A stretch of DNA of 11,564 bases, from positions 1 through 11,564 of the forward strand of contig JANBQC010000759.1 in the NCBI GenBank assembly GCA_027576995.1. Reading direction: 5' to 3'. Source of the stretch: Dimargaris cristalligena (lineage: Eukaryota > Kickxellomycota > Dimargaritomycetes > Dimargaritales > Dimargaritaceae). Within the stretch, counting starts at the first letter, position 1, and each line of letters opens with the position of its first letter. The position numbers and the translations under genes were made by a program. Below the pieces are notes generated by a model that worked only from the letters and a program-made list of their open reading frames with translations, had not been told where the DNA came from and searched no databases. Positions 1-7,281 of this stretch are shown in pieces.

Positions 1-1062
1 TTAGCTATTCTTTGAACAGGGGCACAGTTGGGCCAGGGGCAGTGTGAATGCAGGGGTATCATCCGGTCAGGGGCAGGGTCTCATTCACTCGTCAGGGGCG
101 TACTTCCGATAAGTGTGAAAAATAGATTAAAAATAAAAGTAAGTAAAAAATATGGTAAGTTCACCACAAGGGGGCCTAGTGAAAAACTTATTGAGGTTGC
201 TGGGGGTTAGAGGTTATAGGGGTAGAGGGGGGATCTGAGGTAGGGGAGTGTCCTTGGCAGCTAGGGTGTGCATGGTTAAAATAATGGGGACAATGAGGTT
301 GGTTAGCCCAGGATTAGTGGATCAGGGAAAGGACATCCTTATGGGGAATGAGGGATGGTCGGTCTAAATTAAGGAGGGTGGATGTGTCAGCATGAGGAGT
401 AACAGCCTATGAGTAAAGGCAGATACAAAGATAGGAGAGGAGTATAATAGAATCAGCCAGTAGGGTGAGGGAATCAGCAAGGATAGGCAAGAGCAATTCA
501 GGGTCAGTCAGACTACAGTAGATATGTGAAAGGGTAAAATCAAGGGGATGGGAAATACCACTCAGTCAGTATTGATTATTAGAAAGTAGGTGAGGGTTAG
601 AGGGTAGTAGTAGGGAGGCAGGCAGGGTAACTGGGAGCCTCATAAGCACATAGTATATTACTAGGATAGAGATAAAGCAGGTAATGCTGGTCCTATTTAG
701 GAAGGGCAGAAGAAAAAAGGTCACCACTAATCACAGGGAACTCCTATTGGAGGGCAGGCAAGGGAGAGAGGGTAAGGGCAGGAGGGGCAGTATCAATATC
801 ATCAGTGGAGGGGTCCATGGCCCTTGTCATCTCAGTATCAGGAGGGGGGATTGCAGAAGCATCTCATAAGGCTATAACAGCATCATTGAGTAGGCAGGAG
901 TAATTAGTATTGGATAGGGCCATAGTAAGTGTATAGGAATATAGTAAAGGAAAAAGGAATCAGTAACCATATAGGAAACACAATAGATACCTGTGAACAA
1001 AAGATGGTAAGGATCCTCAGAATAAGGAGGATACATACCTTATATTTTCAAATCAATTACTT
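1..1062. other. Gene-free, purine-rich, CpG-depleted flank
   Basis: No intact gene is visible on either strand. The + strand is strongly enriched in G and A (many AGGG, GGCAGG and CAGTAG words), so the minus strand is rich in C and T. From base 109 to base 1267 I count only one CpG (360-361), whereas the neighbouring genes are full of CpG. TG and CA steps are frequent, which fits CpG decay by cytosine deamination. The minus strand carries a broken reading frame (600-923, listed separately). Other open stretches here are partly expected, because a pyrimidine-rich strand seldom forms stop codons. The region is best read as decayed, possibly once methylated or silenced, intergenic or transposon-derived DNA; that origin is an inference. 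Confidence 0.6.
600..923 (-). pseudogene. Possible decayed coding fragment with three internal stops
   Basis: Reading the minus strand from the ATG at 923-921 (A at -3 and G at +4, a good start context) gives 108 codons before a TAA at 599-597. Three in-frame stops interrupt it: TGA at 866-864, TAG at 746-744 and TAG at 695-693. Between the stops the translation looks protein-like rather than low-complexity: it starts MALSNTNYS and includes PPPDTEMTRAMDPSTDD, an acidic and proline-rich stretch resembling the disordered N-terminus of a retroelement Gag or a regulatory protein. The TGA could come from CGA by C-to-T change, in keeping with the CpG loss around it. I do not recognise a family. The strand is pyrimidine-rich, so a chance open frame remains a real alternative. 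Confidence 0.3.
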
Positions 1063-1085
1063 TTTTTTTCTAATTGAGAAAAAAA
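1063..1085. repeat. A/T-rich stem-loop
   Basis: A 9-base stem (TTTTTTTCT at 1063-1071 against AGAAAAAAA at 1077-1085) encloses the 5-base loop AATTG. It marks the step from the purine-rich block to the A/T-rich block. It may be a homopolymer accident or one end of a degraded small element. Confidence 0.35.
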
Positions 1086-1132
1086 CACTTTACTAAAATT
1101 ATGTTCAAAAACCAAAATAAAGGATTATACCT

Positions 1133-1153
1133 ATTATTCCCACTGGGAATAAT
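1133..1153. repeat. Perfect 9-bp inverted repeat abutting the tandem repeat
   Basis: ATTATTCCC (1133-1141) and GGGAATAAT (1145-1153) are perfect inverted copies separated by ACT. The second arm ends exactly one base before the first 140-bp repeat unit begins at 1154. The placement suggests a boundary structure of the repeat, but no matching hairpin was seen at the other end. Confidence 0.5.
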
Positions 1154-1433
1154 CCATATGGGTGAACTTCAACCTAACTGTATAAGATTTTACACAATAT
1201 GTGTATGGGATAATATGTGGGAGAATAACTTTTGACCAGTAATATTTACCTCATCAAATGGATTATTCGTTATATAGCCTGGATGAATATCTGCCATATG
1301 AGTGAAATTCAGCCCAGCTATATAAGGGTTTACATTATACGTGTATGGGAGAATATATGGGAAATTTATTTTTAACTAGTAATATTAGCCAAATCTAATG
1401 GATTTTTCGTTATATAGCTTAGATGAACTTCTC
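1154..1433. repeat. Two-copy 140-bp tandem direct repeat
   Basis: Unit 1 (1154-1293) and unit 2 (1294-1433) align end to end without a gap. I count about 110 identities in 140 positions by eye (about 79%). Both begin CCATATG and contain GTGTATGGGA, AGTAATATT and, near the end, TCGTTATATAGC. Many of the differences are transitions. Bases after 1434 (CTATACCAATTAACC) match the start of the unit weakly for about 24 bases, so a third decayed or truncated copy is possible. The units are A/T-rich and have no open frame. They are a degraded minisatellite or the remains of a tandemly inserted small element. Confidence 0.75.
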
Positions 1434-1777
1434 CTATACCAATTAACCTCTCCTTAAGCAATACCAGGTGGTGTGGCATAGCAGAGTGGTGTTGGGAGGG
1501 TTCTTAAGTACAGGCATGCTGAACCCAGAGAATCTCGACTGCGGTTAATCCCATTTCCTCAGTTGTTGCTAACCCACCGTAGCTCAATTTGTGCGCAGTA
1601 AAATATAGCAGGCCTTAACAACCTTCTCTTTTTCGTTTAGGGTAAAAAAATAGTTTCTTTTTAGTGTACTTGGCGCCGACTTTTGTTATTCCTATAGAGT
1701 CATTCCTCCCTCTAATTAACGCAAACGTCGTCACTAAAAGTCCATTCGGCCGCATTCCCCCTTTCGTTCACATACAC
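1434..1777 (+). promoter_or_regulatory. Upstream/5' leader region of RAD4
   Basis: This is the gap between the tandem repeat and the RAD4 start. It contains a pyrimidine-rich run near 1621-1640 and A- and T-runs at 1645-1662, as is common around fungal transcription starts. I see no clear TATA box and no damage-response element that I could defend. An upstream GTG-initiated extension of the RAD4 frame exists (from 1664) but has no ATG, so it is treated as leader. Confidence 0.35.
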
Positions 1778-4700
1778 ATGCCACGACGGTCAGCCCAGCG
1801 CGCCCCTGCGCCAGCAGTCGCCAGCCGCCGCTCAGCCCGTCTTCGTACTCAGGCCTCACCCTCACCCGATCCCATTGGCAATCCCGAACAACTGAGTTGC
1901 ACAGTCACTCCCACCATACCAGGTACGCTCTTTTTATATATATATATATGACTACTCTACTAGACCCCTTTAGCTTGGGAAAAGAACCCCCTAATTATAA
2001 TTAAACACCATTCGCGACTGTACTTGGATTGGTATGTGAGGTTCATGAGATTAAAGCTAACCATAATCGGTGTGTAATTCTCGTATTGATACCTACCGCC
2101 GTTGCATTGCCATTTTACCCGCATACATAGATTTTGAAGTCAATCTGGATGAAAGTGAGGATGAATCGGATTTTGAAGACGTCGAAATTCCAGACCCTCC
2201 TACTCTTATCCCCGCCGAGCCAAGCTTTTTACCCTCGACCGCCGGTCCTGTGAATCCACCAGTAGTTGAATCCTCTCCCGGACCGTATGACCCCTACGCA
2301 GCCTATTTAGAAAATCTGGAAGACAATGATAATGCCGATGACAATAGTAACGATGACGAGAATGGCCAGGGTGGGATTGTTCTTACCTTTGGGGCCGAGG
2401 ACTTTACTACCGCGAAGGGTAGTAGCAACCCCGGCGAATCGAGTCCGTCGACCTCCAAAGGTATTCATATTACTAAAAAGGACCGTATCCGGCGTCACGC
2501 AGTTCACCGCGCCCAAGTTCTATGCGATTTAATCCACCTGGGGCACACAAATAAGCTAATGAATTGTCCGACCACCCAGGCCGTCGCTTTATCGCTTGTT
2601 CCTGAGCATATTCTTAATCTCATCCAGGCCGACCAAGATCTACCCTCCCAGCGAGCGAAGAAACGTTCTAAGCCGAATCCCACGGCATCACCATTACCAT
2701 TACAATTGAATGGACTCCGCAACTTGGTGGATTGGTGGTGTGCCTATTTTCGGGTTGAGGTTCCGCGAGTAGGACCCACACGAACCTCTCTACTCGATCA
2801 AATGAATCGTTTGGGGGTTAACCGCTTGACGGACCCAACCACCCATCATAACAGTGTCTCGAAATTATCCGATCCGGCCAACCGTGAGTCTCGCCAACGT
2901 AACGTTATTTTGAGCGCGCTTGGAGCTGGCTACGGTACTATGCATGAGGGCACTTTACTGTTAGGAGCTATATGCCGGGCCCTGGGCCTACGTACCCGTT
3001 TGGTCCGCTCCCTCTACCCATTACCCACCCGGTTTACCCGGGAGGAACTGGCCCGTGAGTTGCAAGGCGAAGTGTGGCTCGCCTTACCCGATTTAGGAGT
3101 GGTAGATCCTAAAAACACAATATCTGAAAGCCCCCAGAAAGGGTCTTATCGACAGGCCCGGTACCACCCCCTGACGTGGTGGCTAGAAGTACGGCTACCA
3201 GGGCCGGGGAAGTCACATTGGTGGGCCCTTAATACGATCCACGGGATCATGAAACACCCCCAAGCCGTTGGTCTAGCACCGCTCGCCTGGATCCCTCCCT
3301 CCCAGTCAGATAGCACCACCACCACCACTACCACTGCTACTACTACTACTACTACTGCCACTACTGTAGAAGCTGTGGTGGAGAAAAGTGTTGGGGGCTC
3401 ATTGACAGTCCCTTTGGTCTTTACGGATAATTCCAAACGATTTCCGGTCGTCTATGTAGTGGCCATGGATGAGCAGGGTTACTGGAAAGATGTCACCCGT
3501 CGGTACACCTCGGAATGGTCAAAAGTAACCCGTAATCTGCGAGCACCCGATCTGTCGGTTGGGTCAAGTGGTAATCTACATCCAACGCACAATTGGTGGA
3601 TCCGACTGATGGCATACCGCCGGGCCCCGCATTCCACCGTAAGTAACATATCCACCATACCGTCCAGTGAGCCACGTCTAAGATGTTTTCTACTTGGCTA
3701 ACTTTGCTCTTTATCCGGATAGCTTCGACATACACCTTTGACCCCACCGCCTTGAGGGATTGAAAATAGCTATGAGTACCCGTCGCCCCACAGCCCCTCT
3801 CCAGTTTACGACCATGCTAGTTTTAATCTAACCCGGTATCATTAATTATTTGTAATACTGGATTTGAACCAATGCATTGATTTTAACAGGAATCGGACCA
3901 TGAAGAAGAAGTCGCACTGAGCCAACAGGAGTTCACCGAAAAGATGCCTACTTCACTGGCTGGCTTTAAAAATCACCCACAGTAAGTCCTGATCCGTATG
4001 ACTGGCCCAATTCATTGTCGCATTTTCTTATAAATAACCCTATCCATTCGACATGCTAACTAGCACATACAATATCTCACTCATGGCCTATTTTATATTT
4101 TGAAATGCCATGGCCCTACTACCCACTACTACCTGTAATGCAACATCAGTTTTGCGCTAGAACGCCACTTGAAACAATCGGAGATTATCCATCCCCGCCA
4201 GCCTTGCCTGGGCCAAATCCGGGGCGAAACCATATTCCCTCGTAGCCATGTCCATATGCTCAAGAGTAAAGAAACGTGGTACCGCGAGGGCCGGGAACTC
4301 CAATCCGAGCAAACGCCCCTCAAACACATTAAAGGCCGGCCTAGTATAAAATCCCGCAACAGTGGCCTAGGGGGTTCCCGCGATGACGAGCAATTCGAAC
4401 GGGATGTTTACTGGGCTATCCGGGGTCGGCCTACCTCCGCGGACCGAATGGCCGGGGGCCGGGGCCCGATTGACGGTGCTTCGGACATCCCCCCGCCTAT
4501 CGCTCTGTACGGTGAATGGCAAACCCACCTCTATCGACCCGACCCGGTGGTAGATGGCCAAGTACCGAAGAATCAGTTCGGCCACGTGGATTTATTCGTG
4601 CCCAGTATGTTACCCCCCGGTGGGGCCCATTTGCCCTGGCCAGGTACGGCGGCAGTGGCGAAATTGTTGGGGATTGATTATACCCCCGCGGTCGTGGGAT

Positions 4701-5286
4701 TCGACTTTTCCGGTAAGAAATGCGCCCCCGTGGTGCAGGGCGCGGTGGTGCCTTGGGAAAGTAGAGAGTTAATCATGGAGGTAAGATATCAGTCATTTTT
4801 TACCATATTTATTATAGTATTTAAAATCCGTTTTTATTTTGCAATGTTGTTTAGTAAGGATCGTGATATCCCATTATATTTCTAGAAGAGGAAAGTGTTG
4901 GTGCGAGTAGACGGCCCTATCGATTTTCGTAATTCTAACTATCCTGTAAATTGCTATGGTTGCTATATTCCTGTTTCCAGGCCCTACACGCACGTGAGCA
5001 GCATCAGCAAGACCTAAGTCGCACTAAACGACGGATCCAATTATTGAAACGTTGGTACAAGCTTACTAAAGGCCTCAGACTACGTCGTCAACTTATCCAG
5101 CAGTACGGGGACTGGACCAAGGAACCCATCAGTCCAATTAATTTGGTATCGGATGAAGAAAATGTGGAGGAGGAGAAGGGGGACAAGGAACCAAAAGTCG
5201 AAGGCCCCAAATATACCGTTCCACCACCCCGAAACTGGTCGTCCAGTGGCGGCAAGCCATTTGGTGGGGGTGGGTTTATGTCGTAA
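1778..5286 (+). CDS. RAD4: Rad4/XPC DNA-damage recognition protein, five exons
   Basis: Rad4/XPC, bound to Rad23, finds helix-distorting lesions in the nucleus and recruits TFIIH to begin nucleotide excision repair. Exons: 1778-1922, 2131-3638, 3890-3981, 4150-4780 and 4981-5286; joined they give 2682 bases, 893 residues, within the family's range. The start is the first ATG of the exon 1 frame; that exon encodes an Arg-rich tail. Then come an acidic stretch (49-72), a transglutaminase-like domain (about 168-510, with the family signature DVTRRY at 502-507), BHD1 (MPTSLAGFKNHP at 570-581, ALERHL after it, ETWYREGRE near 623-631), BHD2 (LYGEWQT 701-707, VPKNQFG 720-726) and BHD3 (MLPPGGAHLP, then LGIDYTP and GFDF with F766 and F768 where the base-flipping phenylalanines lie). 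A basic coiled tail and an acidic, Gly-rich C-terminus finish it. The gene is convergent with the dioxygenase gene. Family and exon joins are secure; the exact N-terminus is less so. Confidence 0.93.
1923..2130 (+). other. RAD4 intron 1 (208 bases, phase 1)
   Basis: The donor is GTACGC at 1923 and the acceptor is ATAG at 2127-2130, with a CTAAC branch-like site at 2057-2061. Joining g1922 to 2131-2132 makes a GAT codon (residue 49), and the acidic stretch follows in frame. A (TA)n run at about 1935-1949 lies near the donor. This is the least canonical donor of the four introns. Confidence 0.75.
3315..3365 (+). repeat. ACC/ACT trinucleotide microsatellite encoding a Thr tract
   Basis: Seventeen codons in a row, all ACC, ACT or Gcn, encode residues 444-460 of Rad4, fifteen Thr and two Ala. 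The tract lies in the loop between the conserved WWALN and VVYVVAMD segments of the transglutaminase-like domain, a place where XPC proteins of other species also carry long variable insertions. Runs of identical codons (four ACC, then six ACT) suggest recent slippage. Confidence 0.9.
3639..3889 (+). other. RAD4 intron 2 (251 bases, phase 0)
   Basis: The donor is GTAAGT at 3639, the acceptor is ACAG ending at 3889, and a CTAAC branch-like site lies at 3828-3832. The exon resumes with ESDHEEEV and leads into the conserved BHD1 start (MPTS), as expected for Rad4. Confidence 0.88.
3982..4149 (+). other. RAD4 intron 3 (168 bases, phase 2)
   Basis: The donor is GTAAGT at 3982, the acceptor is ATCAG ending at 4149, and a CTAAC site lies at 4056-4060. 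The split codon CA|T gives His582 and rebuilds the conserved BHD1 core HPHFALERHL across the junction, which fixes both sites. Confidence 0.93.
4781..4980 (+). other. RAD4 intron 4 (200 bases, phase 0)
   Basis: The donor is GTAAGA at 4781 and the acceptor is TTTCCAG ending at 4980, behind a pyrimidine-rich stretch and a CTAAC site at 4935-4939. The join carries the end of BHD3 (WESRELIME) into the basic helical tail ALHAREQHQQ, as in other Rad4 proteins. Confidence 0.9.
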
Positions 5287-5460
5287 AATATTTATTTCTG
5301 TGAATACTATAATTTGTTAATATAAAAAGCGCTTTGGCGTATTAGATCAGCTGCTGACTTTCAAGTATGAAATAGTTGCAAATCCGAAGAATTTGAAGAA
5401 AGGGGGGGGGATACACGGTGGGTAAGTACACAAGTTACTAGAAATTATATATAATATATC
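5287..5460. terminator. Short convergent 3' spacer with polyadenylation-like signals for both genes
   Basis: This 174-base spacer separates the stop codons of two converging genes. For the minus-strand dioxygenase gene an exact AATAAA (TTTATT on +, 5291-5296) lies only 4 bases beyond the RAD4 stop. For RAD4 the nearest candidate is AATATAAAA around 5319-5327. A perfect 10-base palindrome AAAGCGCTTT sits at 5326-5335 and a G9 run at 5402-5410. If that AATAAA is used, the dioxygenase mRNA would span the whole spacer and its 3' end would overlap the RAD4 3' end. Confidence 0.45.
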
Positions 5461-6561
5461 CTACTCTTTGTACTGTTCCATAAGTTTGATACCGGTCAAC
5501 TCAGCCTTCACGTAATCGCCCGTCAACACCGGGGGATACTGGTCCGCCTTGGGGGCCTTACTGAACCGCGGGGCGGTCGGCTGCAGAACCTGATCGGACG
5601 CAATATGCAAGAAGAACGTGGACGATACGCGCCACAGCGGGTGTTGCTCCTCCTCGGGCTTAGTCAACTGCCGGGCCATGGCGGCCTGGGTCCCTTCAGT
5701 CACCACCACTTCGTGATACCCCGCAGGCACTTCACCACCGGTCAACCATTCCATTTGGCGACCAGTCTGGACCAGAATACACCCGTCGGGCACTTGTACG
5801 GCGATTTTGCGGCCCTGGTTCCGGGGCCAGATGTGCAGACCGGGGTACCGGGACTTACCGTGCAACGTCAGGAAATTCAAATCATAGTGGAATCCCGCCA
5901 ACACCGTACCCAGGGCGCCGTATTTGGTTAGGTCGGACCCCGTGGGGGCCAATAAGTGGGGGCCCAGCTGGGTTAAGTCTGACCACGTCCGGGCGGGTAA
6001 CCCAAACCCTACGGCGGTCATTTGGGCCACCAACGTCCCCGTGGCGTGTAGGGCACCTCCCCATTCGTTCAAAATAGTCGTCCAGCAGGGAAACCGGTCC
6101 GGAGTGGGCACGACGGGGGGAGCATTCAACCGGGGGAACTGGGTAGCGGTGGGTGGGGGCGTATCCCCGATCCGCCAGAAGAACCGCCATTTCGGGTCAG
6201 GCCCTACCAGTTCAAGCGGCCGCTGGTCGGCTGGTAATTGGCCTATCAGGGCATGGCACGTGGTATTCTCGGCGCGCCGACATTTAGGGTCCTCGGTGAA
6301 TTCCGGACTGGCCCCGATTTGGTACCCTAACTCCGGGTGCACGTCCCGTTGGAGGTCCTCGAGGGGTTGGGCGTAGTACCGCTCGAGTAGGTCGAGGAAC
6401 TCCTCGTTCTTGGCGGAACTAACCCGGGGATCGCGAATGAGGAGACAGCCGTAATCGTACAGGGCATCGGCGGCCTTGCGACACTCCGCTTGGGCGGCCG
6501 GTGAGGAGGGGTCCGAAAGGAAATGGTGGGCTTCAATGACGGGAAGCTTGAAGTCAGCCAT
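5461..6561 (-). CDS. 2-oxoglutarate/Fe(II) dioxygenase, isopenicillin-N-synthase-like
   Basis: This is a predicted soluble non-haem iron oxygenase that would couple 2-oxoglutarate decarboxylation to oxidation of an unidentified substrate. It is a single exon of 366 residues, a normal length for the family. The N-terminal DIOX_N-like part begins LPVIE and continues with the typical AADALYDYGCLLIRDPRV (residues 30-47). The double-stranded beta-helix holds the full active-site set: H225 and D227 in GFHYDLNF, the distal His H283 in AGYHEVV, and R311-x-S313 (WRVSS) for the 2-oxoglutarate carboxylate. No signal peptide or membrane segment is seen. The start has an excellent context (ACC before ATG, G after). 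It resembles clavaminate-synthase-like or hypothetical 2OG oxygenases found singly in many fungi. There is no secondary-metabolite cluster around it, so antibiotic synthesis is unlikely; a conserved housekeeping role is more probable. Confidence 0.9.
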   Translation of the reverse strand: MADFKLPVIEAHHFLSDPSSPAAQAECRKAADALYDYGCLLIRDPRVSSAKNEEFLDLLERYYAQPLEDLQRDVHPELGYQIGASPEFTEDPKCRRAENTTCHALIGQLPADQRPLELVGPDPKWRFFWRIGDTPPPTATQFPRLNAPPVVPTPDRFPCWTTILNEWGGALHATGTLVAQMTAVGFGLPARTWSDLTQLGPHLLAPTGSDLTKYGALGTVLAGFHYDLNFLTLHGKSRYPGLHIWPRNQGRKIAVQVPDGCILVQTGRQMEWLTGGEVPAGYHEVVVTEGTQAAMARQLTKPEEEQHPLWRVSSTFFLHIASDQVLQPTAPRFSKAPKADQYPPVLTGDYVKAELTGIKLMEQYKE

Positions 6562-6607
6562 GGTCTTGGTAGTGGTTTGTTAGGAATGAAGGAGAGGAGG
6601 GTATAGC

Positions 6608-6688
6608 TAACAAGCAAAGGCAGTCAGTAGTGGAGAGGAGGAGTCGCAGGGTTGGATAACAAAGAGAGTGGGTAAAGGTTGCTTGTTA
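6608..6688. repeat. 10-bp inverted repeat in the dioxygenase 5' region
   Basis: TAACAAGCAA (6608-6617) and TTGCTTGTTA (6679-6688) are exact inverted copies separated by 61 bases, beginning 47 bases upstream of the dioxygenase ATG. It could be a paired binding site or an RNA stem in the leader, or chance. Confidence 0.4.
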
Positions 6689-7132
6689 ATGTCGGCCAGT
6701 AGTCACAGTTGGCAGAAACCACAGAGGCCCAGAGAAAACGGAAGTAGAGCAGGTTACTTTATTCGATGCTTTCGGTAGCCCAATATATGGGGTATCCTTG
6801 GGGTCCTGGGTTTTCCAATATAGCCGAGAGGAAAGCACAAAGACACCCGACTTGGGAAAGCGGAGGCTGCCGCTTGGGCTTGGGCTTAGGCTTGATTCCA
6901 TCTGTACCACCTTAAACTATTATGGACAAATGACTATAGAGTCTCAAACAACTACCATTGATTTGTGTATCACAAGAGCAGCCGAATAGGGTGAGAAACT
7001 CCCCAATAAAGGCCGTGAACCTGATTTGGACTTCAAACATCACAACTCTCTCTAGCCTCAGGTGACTGCGCCTCCAAGCACCCCTCCTCCCCTATTCTCA
7101 TACAAAATACCTTAACATTCCAAAGTTTAAGT

Positions 7133-7138
7133 TTTATT
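7133..7138 (-). terminator. AATAAA polyadenylation-type signal of the PPR gene
   Basis: TTTATT on the + strand reads AATAAA on the minus strand, about 145 bases beyond the PPR stop codon in an A/T-rich 3' region. It is a canonical hexamer in the expected place, but A/T-rich DNA yields such hexamers by chance. Confidence 0.4.
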
Positions 7139-7281
7139 ACATCAGCACATAAATTAATACTGGGAGGGTTATATATATATAAATATTAATAAAAGTGACA
7201 TTAAATAAATGATTATACATCATAAATAGTTATAAATGGGGACCGGGGTACGCGAAGCAATGTCATATATATTCGGGGTTT

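Larger units (their letters stand above)
6562..7281. promoter_or_regulatory. Spacer: dioxygenase upstream region and PPR gene 3' region
   Basis: The part next to the dioxygenase start (6562-6700) is pyrimidine-rich on the coding (minus) strand, as expected for a fungal 5' leader. It contains a perfect 10-base inverted repeat with a 61-base gap (6608-6617 and 6679-6688). A short CTTGGG-type hexamer run lies at 6873-6896. The part next to the PPR gene (about 7120-7250) is A/T-rich, with a TA run at about 7171-7181 and AATAAA on the minus strand (TTTATT at 7133-7138), a plausible polyadenylation signal about 145 bases past the PPR stop. Open frames of 60-75 codons here look like no known protein, and I do not call them. 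Confidence 0.45.

Noticed and set aside
684..869. A 61-codon + strand frame in the purine-rich block.
   Set aside because: Arg/Gly-rich translation typical of GA-rich DNA; the minus-strand frame over the same bases looks more protein-like.
1480..1571. Partial likeness to an initiator tRNA-Met: AGCAGAGTGG, then AACCCAGAG, and a B-box-like GGTTAATCCC.
   Set aside because: The acceptor stem has no partner, the B-box lacks its central bases, the anticodon loop is missing and the spacing is wrong. At best it is a highly decayed relic.
3146..3436. Minus-strand frame with long Val runs that looks like a membrane segment.
   Set aside because: It is the antisense of the Thr-codon repeat in RAD4 (GGT/AGT read as GTG/GTA), so the hydrophobic run is an artefact.
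3850..3945. tRNA-like signals on the minus strand: a perfect B-box (GGTTCAAATCC, 3861-3871) with a 5-bp T-arm, and an A-box-like TGGCTCAGTGCG upstream.
   Set aside because: The acceptor strands do not pair, and the A-box part lies inside a conserved RAD4 exon. It is a chance match at the end of intron 2.
4781..4980. A possible micro-exon inside RAD4 intron 4 near 4884-4910.
   Set aside because: Direct joining of 4780 to 4981 already gives the expected Rad4 sequence in frame; no paired splice sites define an extra exon.
5924..6376. A 150-codon + strand frame opposite the dioxygenase gene.
   Set aside because: It is a shadow of GC-rich codons of a well-supported gene; it has no domain-like pattern.
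6873..6896. CTTGGG-type hexamer run, considered as interstitial telomere repeat.
   Set aside because: Only about four imperfect copies and not a TTAGGG array.
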